DNA from: Amyelois transitella
Taxonomy: Eukaryota; Arthropoda; Insecta; Lepidoptera; Pyralidae
Direction: 5' to 3'
Assembly (NCBI RefSeq): GCF_032362555.1
Contig: NC_083536.1
Span: 10,354,001 to 10,418,000, forward strand
DNA: 64,000 nt
In this document: positions 40,871 through 53,340 of the stretch, in pieces
Position numbering within the stretch: position 1 is the first letter of the stretch
Layout: every line of letters begins with the position of its first letter
Position numbers and translations under genes: made by a program
The notes under the pieces: model-generated
What the model saw: the letters and a program-made list of their open reading frames with translations, nothing else
Database searches by the model: none
Told to the model about the DNA's origin: nothing

Positions 40871-41464
40871 TATATATTAAACCGATTATATTTAACCGAC
40901 ACAAAAAGCACGGGGGCATTTGTGATTGACAGACAGCGACCTTTGAGTGTTGTCATTACAATAAAATCAAACACCATAGTGTGGGTGGGTGGTAACACCA
41001 TAGTGTACGAAAAATAAGAAAGTACAGGAAATCAAGTTAGATTTTTATTAAATGTGTTGTTTTTTCTGCGGGTTCAATAAAAATTGAGTTATTTACGTAA
41101 ATAAATAAAAAAATAGTTTAATAAGTTGTACCTAAGTAACATTTTTAGACGCTAATTTTATTTTCAACTATTTTTCTGCCATTGTTCTTTCATTGCCGAC
41201 TAATAAAATATAAATTCAAAACAGCGTAGTATATATCAGGCTGGTCTGCAGAGTTTAGTTGATTGGGGAGCGCTACCAATAAAATAGTAATTTGAATATC
41301 AACACCTTTTTTGACCAAGTTAATTTAATTTTTGGTCAGGGATCACTAACTAATCAAAAATGGGATATTATGCAACTTATTTGTAGTAGAAAAGGTCTGA
41401 GTGCATTGAAGTGAGATGCAATTTAATCTCTACGGATAAATTTAACAAATAAAATTCTTAACGT
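40871..41464. other. Non-coding, AT-rich stretch
   Basis: No ORF of note. A short direct repeat, ACACCATAGTGT, occurs at about 40971 and 40994. I see nothing else that can be assigned. Confidence 0.4.
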
Positions 41465-41750
41465 TGTGCCGTGTAGTTCCCGGCACCAATAAGTGCCGTG
41501 TGGTTCCCGGCACCAATAAAAAAAAGAATAGGACCACTCCATCTCTTTCCCATGGATGTCGTAAAAGGCGACTAAGGGATAGGCTTACAAACTTGGGATT
41601 CTTTTTTAGGCGATGGGTTAGAACTTGTCACTATTTGAATCTCAATTCTATCATTAAACTTAATAGCTGAACGTGGCCATTCAGTCTTTTCAAGACTGTT
41701 GGCTCTGTCTACCCTGCAAGGGATATAGACGTGACCATATGTATGTACGT
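41465..41750 (+). repeat. SINE copy S3 with duplicated head
   Basis: Same family as S1. The first about 27 bp (GTGCCGTGTGGTTCCCGGC plus ACCAATAA) occurs twice in tandem at 41465 and 41493. It ends CCATATGTATGTACG. Confidence 0.85.
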
Positions 41751-41907
41751 AATAATTAATATACAAACAATGAGAAACGTTTTTAAATGTGTGATGAGGA
41801 CTGACTTCCATTAATCAACTCCAGAACAATGACGCGCTCTTTCGAGGTGAGTGCTTGAAAGGTCATGTTGGAGCATGGGACGTTTTGGTAGCAAGTAAGT
41901 TCATACT

Positions 41908-42167
41908 ATACATACATACATATCGTCACGTCTATATCCCTTGCGGGGTAGACAGAGCCAACAATCTTGAAAAGACTGAATGGCCACATTCAGCTATTTG
42001 GCTTAATGATAGAATTGAGATTCAAATAGTGACAGGTTGCTAGCCCATCGCCTAAAAAAGAATCCCAAGTTTGTAAGCCTATCCCTAAGTCGCCTTTTAC
42101 GACATCCATGAGAAAGAGATGGAGTGGTCCTATTCTTTTTTGTATTGGTGCCGGGAACCACACGGCA
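41908..42167 (-). repeat. SINE copy S4, full length, with target duplication
   Basis: Full-length inverted copy. TAAGTTCATACT flanks it on both sides (41896-41907 and 42168-42179), a 12-bp target duplication, which shows insertion by LINE machinery. It lies about 160 bp from S3 in the opposite direction, tail to tail. Confidence 0.9.
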
Positions 42168-42239
42168 TAAGTTCATACTCAAAACAATATACCAGGTTCA
42201 TACCCCCTTTACTTGAAAACTGCCTTTAATATATTCCAA

Positions 42240-42810
42240 GAATATTGTCAAATCTTTCACAACAAAAAAATCTCAGCAGATGTGTATTATTATGTCTTCA
42301 TCCAAAAGGAATTTTAGAACATGCCCCAAATTTAACCACAGGTTATTCAAAAAATGTTCTTAGTTCAGAAAGTAGATGGGATTATGCGACCCCATCTTCG
42401 ATCTGCAGGGCGTCTACCAGTTTGTTTTTATAAAATATTTTCAACTGGTATCCCAGATTGATTTTTCTGTTTTCCTCCAAAAGCAGGATTGCCTTGTAAA
42501 AATAGATTTGCAACAAGCAATTTTCTATTTCAATAGCAGAAAACCACAGATGATTTCTGTGGATCATTTACCAGGGGCAAGAACTACAAGTAACTTTCCT
42601 ACCTTTTGGTATTTCATCAGCCCCTCAAATATTTGCAACAGTCGCAAACTGGCTTTCAGAACTTCTATAAGCCTGAGGTATGAGACTAATAGTTAACTAA
42701 GGCAACTATTTTCTGTCTGATCAGATCAAAACAGCACTATCGGTCTTGTGTGGTGGCAGAAATTCTAGCAAAAATTCTAGAATTCTCTGGTTTGCACATA
42801 AATTACAAGT
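42240..42810 (+). pseudogene. DIRS-like reverse transcriptase fragment
   Basis: Broken frames give RPIFDLQ-like sequence, then LQKQDCLVKIDLQQAIFYF and later a degraded PFG-SSAPQ-type block (TFWYFISPSNICNS in one frame). KIDLQQAYF followed by an HRRFL/LPFG pattern is typical of DIRS-type RTs. Around 42745-42800, VVAEILAKILEFSGLHIN may be the region after the RT fingers. It is cut by the (TTTTA)n tract. The call is tentative. Confidence 0.5.
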
Positions 42811-42815
42811 ATTTA

Positions 42816-43110
42816 TTTTATTTTATTTTATTTTATTTTATTTTATTTTATTTTATTTTATTTTATTTTATTTTATTTTATTTTATTTTATTTTATTTTA
42901 TTTTATTTTATTTTATTTTATTTTATTTTATTTTATTTTATTTTATTTTATTTTATTTTATTTTATTTTATTTTATTTTATTTTATTTTATTTTATTTTA
43001 TTTTATTTTATTTTATTTTATTTTATTTTATTTTATTTTATTTTATTTTATTTTATTTTATTTTATTTTATTTTATTTTATTTTATTTTATTTTATTTTA
43101 TTTTATTTTA
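42816..43110. repeat. Perfect (TTTTA)59 microsatellite
   Basis: 295 bp of uninterrupted TTTTA units, followed by a few imperfect units up to about 43124. It adjoins the 3' end of the minus-strand LINE F1, whose tail on that strand is A-rich, so the tract probably grew from the LINE tail. It produces meaningless FYFIL reading frames. Confidence 0.97.
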
Positions 43111-43778
43111 TTTATTTTATTTATGTACAACAAGAAAAATTAGCAAAAAAAAAACTTAAAATAAAGAGAAATTCAGTACAAGGGCACTACTTATTTCTAG
43201 AGAAATTTCTTCCAGCAGGCCCACGACAGGAAAGTGTAAAGAAATGCATTGGCTTGTGTACATACCTAATATTTAATATATAAACTTACATAAACTTACT
43301 GATATTAATAGACCTAAAACATTATCATAAAGTTATAAATATCAAATAAATATATTAAATAAATAAACATACATGAATACAACATAATTTAATATAAATA
43401 CAATATAAATGAATAGTGGATGCATTACGACGTCAAGTTTGTTCAACAAATCCTCGGTCACATCCAGAAAACAGACGTCAGCGTAGTCCAGAAGAGGCAA
43501 AATAAGGGAATGGCAAAGCGAAATTTTGGTCTGAATCGGTAAAAAGTTTTGAAGGCATTTTTGAGAGTGAAGGGAGTAATGCATTTTTGACTTGTTTCAG
43601 CAATGTGTGAATTCCATGTTAAGGTGGAGTCTAATAAAACACCCAGGTTTTTTGCATTGTTGGTGTATGCAATCGGTGTCCCGTCAATGTGTAAAGGAGA
43701 AAGTGTGGATAAGTCAACGTTTCTACGCATATAGTATTTTATATACAGACATAATCTAATGCGATAGTGTATAATCAA
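43111..43778 (-). pseudogene. LINE F, copy 1: 3' end of ORF2 and 3' UTR
   Basis: Minus strand from about 43778: IDGTPIAYTNNAKNLGVLLD, then STLTWNSHIAETSQKC, and in another frame LPIQTKISLCHSLILPLLDYAD. The same peptide block and the same 3' UTR (TGGAAGAGATTTC, AATAAGTAG) occur at 46395-47330 on the plus strand. It is 5'-truncated and frameshifted; its tail is the microsatellite. Confidence 0.75.
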
Positions 43779-43789
43779 TTATAACATAT

Positions 43790-46066
43790 TATTCTTAATG
43801 CTGCCCTTGTGAATTTACTTAAACTACAATTGAACAAATCTATCTGATTCGATATGAGATTGAGTGTGCGTATTGCGCGCGTCAGTGGAGCCTCCCGCAA
43901 GAGATTAGTGTGGGACCACCAATAGTGCTGGCCGGCGCCGGCGCCACACGTACCTATCTGGCACTGCAAACCCGATTGTTGCAAGTAGATCAAAGTGAGT
44001 ATTTGTCCGTCTAAGTACTCTCATCAAGTACAATACAAGCGTCATACTCCTAACTCTCAATTCGTTGTACCCCACCATACCTAATATAAATAAGGTTGGA
44101 TACATTAACGGTTAGAATGGATAGACTCCATACAACTTACTATACAAGTACCTTATTTTGTTTTGTACTTTTTCCAACATCAACTTGTACTTATCCTCAT
44201 GTGGATCCCAAATAACTGAGCCCGCCTCGAGCTGACTCCGAACCAGTGTATTGTAACAATGCCAAGATTGCCGGTATGCTTGTGAAACTTTTAGCTGTAC
44301 GTAGTACGAATCCTAGGGTTCTAAAGGTTTTTTTTCATATTTTAGAAATATGCTCCGTAAAAGTAAGACCTTTCGTAAATGTAATGCCTAAATCTTTGAC
44401 TGTCTCGACCTTTTTTAAAAGCTTGCCTTCAATATTATAATTATAGTGAATGGGAGCGTGGGCCCGTGAGAATGATATTGTTACACATTTAGCGATGTTA
44501 AATTTTAACTGGTTTTGTTTACTTCATTTTACCACGCTATCAATATCCCTTTGTAGTTTACCACAATCTTCTAGAGATCCGCATGGTTAACTTGAGATCA
44601 TCTGCAAACAATCATTCACTACCTGGGGTAAGTCATTTATCATCATGACGAACTACACGGGCCTGAGATTACTGCCTTGACTCACCCCTGACCTAGTAAA
44701 ATAAGACCTAGAACAATGCCCTCCGTATTCTACATACTGCTGCCTATCTCTCAAATAGCTAGCGAAGAATTTCACCAGTTGCGGTGTAAATTCAAAACGT
44801 GCCAATTTAGCTAATAGCTTGTCATTATCTACCAGATCAAACGCTTTTTGGAAGTCGAAATATGCTGTGTCTGTCTGTTCTCGCCCATCTATTTTCGGGA
44901 TTATGGATGACATATGGCTCATCAGATTAGTGGCAGTGCTTCTAGCCGGTCTGAAGCCGTGTTGGGTGTCGGATAATTGAGCGCTTATCTGTGGGTATAT
45001 GATGTTATTTACTGCGCTTTCAAAAACTTTGGCTGGTGTTAAGAGCACTGCCGCCGGTCTGTGACCTTCAATTTCAATTATTCGTGTTCCTTTTGGTATT
45101 GCGACTACCCGAGTCATTTTCCATCTTTCCAGAAACTCTGCCTTTTTAGCGACATATTAAATAAATGTTGAAGAGGCCGATCCAATACCATTCTGCAATC
45201 CCTAAAGACGAAAGGCGGGATGCCGTCTTTCCGGATGATTTCTTGGGTTTTAGCTGTTTCAAAGCATGCATCACATCACTTAATTGAAGTTCATCAATTT
45301 GTACTCGAAAACTACCACTTTCTCCCCCGGCTTCAATGACAGCCGCAGTAACATCCAGTACCGGTTGTTCTGTACTATACACAGACTCGAAGTAGGAGGC
45401 GAACTCTGTAACACACTGTTTATTTGTCAAAACTTTACCATTTTTCTCAATTTTTCCTGTGCCTCCGCTATTCTTTTTTGAATTGATGTAATTCCTAAAC
45501 GATTTGGCATCTTCGATCATTAGGCTTTGTACCGATTGTTGATATTGCTTGTATACAAGTTTTATAAGTAGTTTTACTTTTGCCTTATAATCTGAAAAAC
45601 TATCATAATCAATGCGTAATTTACTCTTTTTCCAACGTTTGTGAAGAAATGATTTTTGTTTTATTTCATTAATTAATTCCGACGTAAACTATTTAAGATA
45701 AACGTATTTTCTTTTGTAATAGCTTTGTACTTTCTTTTTAGGTACACATTTATCTAAAATTTTATTGATTGTTTTATAGAAGAAGTATAATCCTGATTCC
45801 AAGTCTAAACTGCATATAGAAGTCCAGTCAATGTCTGCAATTGATGAGTATAACGATGTAAAATCAGCTTTTCTAAAATTCCAACCTAAGTCGGAAGTGG
45901 TCTCATCATCAATTGTAGCCGCGTCCCGGTAACTAATAGAATTGTGATAAACACTCACGAGAATCTCCAGCGGCGAATGTTGTAAATCCACAGGTACAAA
46001 TGTTGTTCCCGCAACACTCACACCTAGATACTACATATGAGGATATGTCCCGAATTTAGATAACAC
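43790..46066 (-). pseudogene. LINE G ORF2: RT part, broken
   Basis: From 46021: an inter-domain part (YHNSISYRDAATIDDETTSD), then 45520-45146 (KNSGGTGKIEKNGKVLTNKQ) and RT at 45117-44653 with PAKVFESAVNNIIYPQISAQ, DTQHGFRPARSTATNLMSHM, TAYFDFQKAFDLVDNDKLLA and RSGVSQGSNLRPV. The YADD box near 44600 is not readable. Later parts appear in shifted frames: VKDLGITF near 44370, and VLRRTNTHFDLLATIGFAVP near 44000. At least five frame breaks. Confidence 0.78.
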
Positions 46067-46394
46067 CAGCAGACTTACTCTCGAACTCAATCTCAATCTC
46101 AATTCTGTCGCAATCCAATTCCAATCGCAATTTAGTTTGGTACTCTTGAAATCATTAATCTTGAGATTGAGTTGGTATTGCGATTGTGTCATTATTGTGT
46201 TTTCCTTGGCGATTCCACTAAACGTCAATATGACAGTGCCATACATCCCTCTGTCTATGACAGAAATAGAACGAATGAATGAATGAAAACTTTGATAAAC
46301 AATATTAAATTTAAGTAATTTTCAAGTAAATAACTAATTTTAAATATTATTTTTATTAACAATGCTTAGTTCTTACTAATAAATAACTTTTAGG

Positions 46395-47330
46395 CAAACA
46401 ATAATCCAAATCTGCAAGGAACCTTGGTCTTACTATAGATTCAAACCTAAACTGGTCGGCCCATATTAAGGAGGTTAGTCGTAAGATCTACTACTCTTTT
46501 CATACTCTAAGATGCCTTCAATATTTCTTACCTTTTCAAACAAGGGTCTCTCTCATGCAAAGCCTGATTCTTCCAATTCTGGACTATGCTGATGCGTGCT
46601 ATCTTGATGCCACAGAGGAGCTACTGGATAAATTGGAACGGTTACAAAACCTCTGTATTCGTTTCATATTTGGCTTAAGAAAATACGATCATGTCTCCAT
46701 TTACCGCTCTAAGCTGAAATGGCTTCCCATTCGCTTTCGTAGAAATACTCGCATTCTCTGTCTTCTTTTTAATATATTTTATTTAATCCCGCCTTTCCTT
46801 CCTATCTTAAAGAACGTTTCTCTTTCCGTCATTCGTCTAATTCTCCTTGCAGATCTCATTTGCGCACCATTCTTACTATTCCTACCCACAAGACTTCCTT
46901 CTACTCTTTTTCCTTCTCTGCTCATGCTGTACGACTGTGGAATTCCTTACCGCATGATATTCGCGATTCCCAAACTCTTACTTCATTCAAACGACGAGTT
47001 AAAGACTATTATCTCTCCAAATAGACTTATATTATATTATATTATATATATATATATATATTGGTATGTTTATGTAGTTTATTACTGTCATTTATTTAAT
47101 TGTTCCATGTTTAATTATGTAAGTATTAGCATGTATGTTTAGTTAAATATGTTAAACGTTATTTATGCACACGCCATACCGCTCCAAAATTAATCTCTCC
47201 TCTCATGGGTCTACTGGAAGAGATTTCTTTTGAAATAAGTAGCACCTTTGTACTAGAATTACTGTAATAAATGCTTCTGTATATAATTTTGTGTACATAA
47301 ATAAATAAATAAATAAATAATCAAATTAAA
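46395..47330 (+). pseudogene. LINE F, copy 2: 3' end of ORF2, 3' UTR and tail
   Basis: Begins in an RT-thumb block (frames with LGLTIDSN-like sequence near 46420) and is open from 46555: SLILPILDYADACYLDATEE, LDKLERLQNLCIRFIFGLRK, HVSIYRSKLKWLPIRFRRNT. The C-terminus is shifted. A (TA)n run lies at about 47035-47060, and (AATA)n at 47300-47322 forms the tail. More complete than copy 1. Confidence 0.75.
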
Positions 47331-47575
47331 TGTTTCAAACGGCGTATTTGGCTGTATGAGTATTTTCCTGTGCCTATATGTAAAGTTCACAATAAACAAA
47401 ACAACAAAATAACATTTTAAAACTGTGGTTTTAAAAGTTTTAGTTTGGCGCTCATAAGGTAAGTAATTTTTTCACTTATTAAAGTTTTTGATACTTTTAT
47501 TTATTATAAAACGATTGTCACTAGTACACAAGTGATCTTCAAGCAAAAAATGTTAGTAATCATACTATTACAGAA

Positions 47576-48580
47576 ATGGCAAACAGACCCACACAATACC
47601 AAATGGCAGCGTTAGTGGAGTTCCAGGAAACTAAAATCGGAAACGGAAAAAAAAAATCCAGGAATTGCTCGAGGCCTTCTGCCAACGCAGCAGGCCAAAC
47701 AGGAAACTCAAAAAAAGTGGCAGGAGTTCGCTGAGTCCACTAACACCTTGGGTGGGATTATCAAAGATGGGCAGGCTTGGGCTAAGGTAAGCTAGCATTA
47801 AAACAGATTTATTATATTAGTTACATGCATATATACTGAATCATAATGATTTCCTTTTCATGCATTTCAGTATTGGACTAAAAAAATCATCCCTTAAAAA
47901 GGTCTGCCAACAAAGGGCTCAGTCCATGAGGCGCACCTGAGGTGGCGTAGATGTGGTGCCAGAGCTATCTTTGTTGGAACAGCGCCTAGTGGCAATCATG
48001 GGTGGGGACTCATTTGCCACGGGCACAAGGGGAATAGCAGTAGACCCCTTTCCCCAAAGTAATGTAAGTAAAATAATATGAAAAGTTAAATAAAATTTGT
48101 TTATTCAGAAACCAAGAATTGACGTCAGTAATTAACTTAAAACTAAGTTTACTTCCGCCTCCAAAGCGCAAGTGAAGAAGAAGCGGTGCAACAAACTTCA
48201 CTGCTGCATTTCTACAACAACGTCAATTAACTTACAAACATTATATTAAGCATTCGCTATAGATTATTCTAACACACTTAATAAAATAATAGTGTACAGT
48301 TAAAATTACATGAATTAAGTCTATGATCAGTAAAATAACATTAACAAAATTAAACTCTGAACTAAAACATAAAAGTGACATTCATCAATATAATTCAGTT
48401 AAGTGATTTTATAATAATTTTATTTATTTTTCCTGTTACAGTCTAGCCCCTCCATCTTGCCATCCACGTCTGATGCAGTTTTACCCATGATAGAACTGCC
48501 AATATCTAGATTATCTATGGTAGAGCTGCCTTCCACCTCTGCCGCTGTTGTACCCGAAGCATTGGACAGATAAAACTATC
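47576..48580 (+). pseudogene. Harbinger Myb/SANT-like DNA-binding protein, broken
   Basis: ATG at 47576 (MANRPTQYQMAALVEFQETK). A frame change in the A-run near 47650 leads to QKKWQEFAESTNTLGGIIKD and GQAWAK, typical of the Myb-like partner of Harbinger transposases. A GT-AG intron of about 80 bp fits 47789-47870 (AAG then GTAAGC; TTTCAG then TATTGG). The next exon gives YWTKK and a later-shifted GTAPSGNHGW region, and a second intron fits about 48068-48441 (ends TTACAG). The protein would bind the ends and import the transposase; this copy is inactive. Confidence 0.65.
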
Positions 48581-48699
48581 TACTATATGTGATGCACCTC
48601 CAAATGCCGCATCTACACTTAATATATTTAAGTCCGCATCACAGATCTGTAACAAAAATAAATTAAAAATAAATAAATAATATATGTAGTGGTAATATA

Positions 48700-49527
48700 A
48701 AATAAGCTTATTATGAATTTATGTAATAAACATATAAAGGGATACATACTATTAATACATTTCTTGAACGGAAATGTTTTCTGTTAAAATATCTTTCTTC
48801 ATTTTCAGCAGGACGTACTATTGCCACATGGGTTCCATCTATGCATCCTATTACTCCAGGAATGCGAAATTTTTCATAAAACCTACAACAAACACAGATA
48901 TTAACACACATTTATATGCCAAATAAAATAAATTGTCATGTCTTAAACACAATTTACATACCTTCTTTTAATAACATTGCGTTCTGGAACAGTTTGAGGA
49001 AATGTATTTATGCAGGATTGTCGGGTGATTCAATGCTGCTGTCACATCCCTCAATGCCCGAGATACTGATTGCTGCGACATGAGAGTACTTAGTGAACAT
49101 CCTACTAGGCGTTGGTAGCTGCCAGTTGCATAGAATGAAAGTGCTACTAGTATCTGTAGACCAAAACCAATTAATTAAGCAATTAGGTACTTTTGCAAAC
49201 TTGTTTGTATCACAAACTAACACAAAGTACTCACATAATTTAAAACAAAATTACTTTGTATTTTGTACTGATATCACTTCTTCTTTTAGGACCTTGCATC
49301 AAGGGTTTTAGCTCTTGATATAAATAATGGAACAATGCCTTGGTGACACGATAATTTCGCTTATATTCGTCATCACTCATAGCAAGTGCTTTATCAGCGT
49401 ACCGAGCAATCCTACGCAAATTACGCGTTTCTCGCAAATCCTTTCTACAGGCATCACTGAAAATTACACTTTGCAACACCAAACGAGCCATTGTATGCAC
49501 TTTTTTACAAGTAAAATGTATACGCAA
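48700..49527 (-). pseudogene. Harbinger (HARBI1-like) transposase, broken
   Basis: The N-terminal part at 49527-49240 has LRRIARYADKALAMSDDEYK, RNYRVTKALFHYLYQELKPL. The middle (49223-49008) in shifted frames keeps the ATGSYQRLVG and SQQSVSRAL pattern. The DDE start at 48911-48711 has RIPGVIGCIDGTHVAIVRPA and RYFNRKHFRSRNVLIVC, where the first catalytic Asp is in CIDGTH. Sequence for the last catalytic residues is not found to the left, so the gene is truncated as well as frameshifted. Confidence 0.78.
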
Positions 49528-49800
49528 TTTTCACAAAGTTACTATTTCCTTATTGTGATTATCACAATAAATATCCAAGAATAACACAAGTTCAATGCAA
49601 TGTCGAGCTGTCAAAATGGCTTCAAGAGTACCGAATTCTCAAGTTCCAGAACACAATCTCAATATTAATTAGTTCACTCAATATCCGCCCGATTTCGCCC
49701 CAATGTGGCGCTAGTGTAAAATTCAAGAGTGCCAAATGACGTTTCTTGCATTGAGATTGGCATTGTGTATTGGCATTGCGAGTCGAGAGTAAGCCTGCAG

Positions 49801-50340
49801 GTCCAACACGCGATCGTTGCAATTACTCACCGTATTGTTCTGAGTGAACCCACAATAGGTTTCAAAGAACTCATAATAACTGATCACATTTGAAGAACAA
49901 GAATATAGGTTAAAATCTCCAATAACTATTACTTTAGTATACTTATCACACAATTGTTCGATAATTTTAAATAACACCATTTATTCATTATCACTACTTT
50001 TAGGTAGTATGTAGACCACGCAAATCAAAAATAATAATTTATTGCGAAGGTATACGTTTGCACAAATCAATTCAAATACGTGATTATCAATGTTTATCTC
50101 GTTGCACACTGGCCGCATTTCGTAACAGTGTGTGACCACGAGACACGCGCCGCCTTGTTTACGCCCATCCGTTCTGTCGCATCTCAATATCGAGCACCCA
50201 GGTGGAATAATTTCTGAGTCATGTATAAATGAACAGAGACCCGTCTCCGTTATAGCATACAGATCTGCGTTTAACTCTGAAATGCCAGTGAAAAATTCTT
50301 CCAGCTTAGTTCGCAGCCCTCACACATTTTGGTAGTTTAT
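49801..50340 (-). pseudogene. LINE G endonuclease fragment
   Basis: From 50187: RCDRTDGRKQGGACLVVTHC (an APE-type LINE motif), then ELICANVYL. After a stop, 49980-49801 has VIVIGDFNLYSCSSNVISYY. The frame is cut at 49800 by Harbinger H. Confidence 0.75.
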
Positions 50341-51000
50341 ATCGATAGATTTACTTGTATTTTTTGACTGCTTTGGGCTGTCTACGAAACCACACCCACT
50401 CGCAATATTCTATATTAACTGCCCAATTTTCTGGCTCGCACAGTTTTCCATATTTGCTCTCTGGCACTCCAATTATATGGACGCGTAGTCTCTTTTTGTT
50501 TTGTGTACTACTTTCTACACACTGATTTGAGTTTCCTTTCCAAATATATCTCTCACGTACCTCTCCAGATTTTCTTTTGTGATCTGTTCATTTAACCTCC
50601 AAACATGTAAAATTTTTTTGCGCTCGCTTCCTTACACTCATTTATACGACCCCCTTTTCTTACTTCACTGGTGGAATACCTACTTCTTCTTTTCTTTACC
50701 GTCATTCATTCTTCTACTACTGCTGTTACCTTCTCTTCTTTATTTTCCTATGTAATTTTACTAACTGCCATGTTTATGTTGTCCTCAGTATCCGCAGGTT
50801 TCGTGGCTTCATTTTTCTTTTCTTTGGAATATTTACTTCCTACCCGCTGCTTCCTAGCCGCGTTTACATAAGATACGTTAGGCGGTTCTTCACCCGTTCG
50901 ACTGCCACTTTTTTGATTTTTTGTATTATTCTCATCTTCTAGCTGCGTATTTTTCAACGTTAGTTTTTGGATCTTCTTCTACAAAAGATAAGTAATTGGG
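50341..51000 (-). pseudogene. LINE G ORF1 remains
   Basis: Broken frames. 50957-50748 gives a charged, lysine-rich peptide; toward 50400 EPENWAVNIEYCEWVWF-like sequence is readable and resembles the end of LINE ORF1 proteins (WPxGVxxR-type block). A zinc finger was not found. Confidence 0.5.
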
Positions 51001-51111
51001 ATGTCTGTTCCGATAATCGATTATCTAGGGCTCACAGGGGACATCCAACAAGGAATGTGTAGGATACACATATCACAAGACAATCTCTATTCTATAATTA
51101 AGACAAACAAA

Positions 51112-51161
51112 CAGCTATCAGTCTTTTCGAGACTGTTGGCTCTGTCTACTTCGCAAGGGAT
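51112..51161 (+). repeat. SINE fragment
   Basis: About 50 bp like the 3' part of S1 (CAGTCTTTTCGAGACTG, then TTGGCTCTGTCTAC and GCAAGGGA), joined directly to the X copy 2 end. Confidence 0.65.
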
Positions 51162-51168
51162 GGGAAGG

Positions 51169-53340
51169 CATGAACATGAACATTGGTACCACACCCAGCC
51201 AAGCAAAACCTGATCCAGTCTAGCGGGATACACCAGGGGGTACAGATTGCACACGCTCAGGGATGGGAGAGGAAGGCCGACCAGCCGCAACCAGTCGACC
51301 ACAATCGACCGACTATACAGCCTATAGCCAATATAGGAAATGAGAAAGACGGGTATTGCGACGGAGGAGAGCGTTGATGTGTTGCGTCTTTCCTTCTTTC
51401 TTATTTTCTAATTCTTCTTTTAATGGTTCGTTACCAGTTTCATATATTTCGTAGGAATATCATGTTGCTGTGATGAGGTTTGTTATTTGTCGCGATGTCT
51501 GCCCATTCTGAAGAATTTGTAATGTAGGATCAAATAAGGCCTTCGTACAGAATTATGTAGGAATATTATCCCCGTTTTGATGGTTGTGTGGCTGGTCGGT
51601 TGGCTGTTTCAGATCTGCACTCGCCAAGTCAGTTCCTGCGCCATCTTCAAGCCTTTATTCTTGTCATCCAAATTTGCCGTTAACTTGTGGCTTTCTCTCC
51701 AGTTGGCCGCGTTGTTTCCGATATGAGTTCTTCCAGTTTGAGGTATTGATGTCTCATGTTTCGTTCAGCTTGTAGTGTTGTTTCTAAAGTGTCGTGTTGC
51801 TTGTCTCTTCTTGTCGTGTCACTTCCGTAGCAGCATTAGACCCTATGCGTCGTGTTTCTCCAGTTAGTATTGATTCCGATTTTATTTCCTCTAGTTCACC
51901 GTCACCGCCCTAGTTTCTATATCGTCCGTATATTCGCTTGCCGTATTTTCCAGATCTCATTTTAGCCTCCAATGCCCATGTTTCCTCAGGTTCTTAGCAG
52001 TGATTCTATACGTCGTGTTATCTTTAATAAGCAGCGTTAATTCCAATATGATATCCGTCAGTTTGCAGCATTAACTCTTATACATAATGTTTTCTCGAAT
52101 TTGCAGTCTTGATTCCAATACATCATGTTTCCTCAGATTTGCGGCATTGCCTCCAATATAATTTCCATCAGTTCCAGATTCCGTGTTTCTTCGGATTCAA
52201 TCCTTTGATTCCAATACGTTGCGTTTCCTCAGGTTCGCAGCATTGATTCCAATATGACCTCTTATCAGTTCGCAGCATTAATTCCAATAAGTCATGTTTC
52301 CTCAGATTCGCAGCATTGATTCCAATATGACCTCTTATCAGTTCGCAACATTAATTCCAATAAGTCCTGTTTCCTTAGGTTTGCAACGTTGATTCCAATA
52401 TGACCTCTTATCAGTTCGCAGCATTATTTCCAATACGTCATGTTTCCTCAGTTTCGCAGAATTGATTCTAATTTGACCTCTATTAGTTCGTAGCATTAAT
52501 AACAATATATGATGAATTCTCACATTCGCAGTCTTAATTCCAATACGTCGTATTTACTCAGGTTCGCGGTATTGATTCCGATATGACTTACATCAGTTCG
52601 CAGCATTAATTCCAATACATCATGTTTTCTCGAATTCATACCTTGATTCTAATACGTCGTGTTTTTTCAGATTCGCGGCATTGATTTTAGTAAGTCATGT
52701 TTTCTGAAGTTTGCAGCATTTGTTCCAATACATCGGTTTTCAGTATTTCCTCCAGATCATAGATTGTAGCGTTGATCCAATATGACTTCTCCAATTCTTA
52801 GTACTGATTTCAATACTCCATTTTTCCAACATTTTCTTCAACACTCAATTTTAATTCTAATATGTCGTATTTCCTCCAGATCATAATTGATTTTTATGTG
52901 TTGATTTTCTTCAGCTCACGCTACTTTTGCTTACTTCGTAAGCTTGGGGCATGGCTCCCAATACTTTTATACAATATTATGAGAGTTTGTTATATCTTCT
53001 AGTTTCAGCTCGGCAATAGAGGCCGTATTTTTGTGACGTGGTTCTGTTCTATTGCATTGTCTTTGCACTATTATAATCTGAGGTTATCGGTGAGATTGAC
53101 GCGGCCCGCCTTTTTGTGTTTTCTGTCGCGTTTTGCTAGGATTATACCTAACTATTTTGATACGTCTTTATCTTTTTTGTTTTTCTAAGTAGTGGTTCTT
53201 TATTTCATTTGTTTTATCATCATATTCCAGATTATATACTATGTAGGGTATGTCATGTTTCCATTCGCTTCGGGGCGAACGTTGGTTTTGAATTTATGTA
53301 AAGGATCCATGCAGCAGATTAATTATTATTTTACTTTTAT
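51169..53340 (-). mobile_element. LINE X, copy 2
   Basis: Begins at the left with the same terminal CATGAACATGAACATTGG as copy 1, followed by the conserved 3' region, then the tandem array at about 51720-52880 with units near 73 bp (38 plus 35). 52880-53340 is AT-rich and does not show the endonuclease; the boundary there is unclear. The two copies differ at many sites, so X is older than B, Jockey or mariner. Confidence 0.7.

Larger units (their letters stand above)
46070..49797. mobile_element. Harbinger-type transposon H with two genes
   Basis: 3728 bp. The ends are CAGACTTACTCTCGA (46070) and, inverted, CAGGCTTACTCTCGA (49797), with CAG duplicated outside (46067-46069, 49798-49800), the 3-bp duplication size typical of PIF/Harbinger. 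Subterminal regions carry CAATCTCAAT and GAGATTG words. It encodes a Myb-like protein on the plus strand and a HARBI1-like transposase on the minus strand, converging. LINE F copy 2 is nested at 46395-47330. Confidence 0.88.
43779..51000 (-). mobile_element. LINE G: decayed element opened by Harbinger H
   Basis: Minus-strand pieces in order: ORF1 remains (50957-50350), endonuclease (50340-49801), then after H (46070-49797) the rest of ORF2 (46066-43790). CAG is duplicated at the H ends. Many stops and shifts. The family is Jockey- or L2-like by motif (FFASYLRDRQQYVEYGG, and the C-terminal block with SLSKF). Confidence 0.75.

Noticed and set aside
42746-43283. Two ORFs with long FYFIL repeats
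   Set aside because: They are readings of the (TTTTA)n microsatellite.
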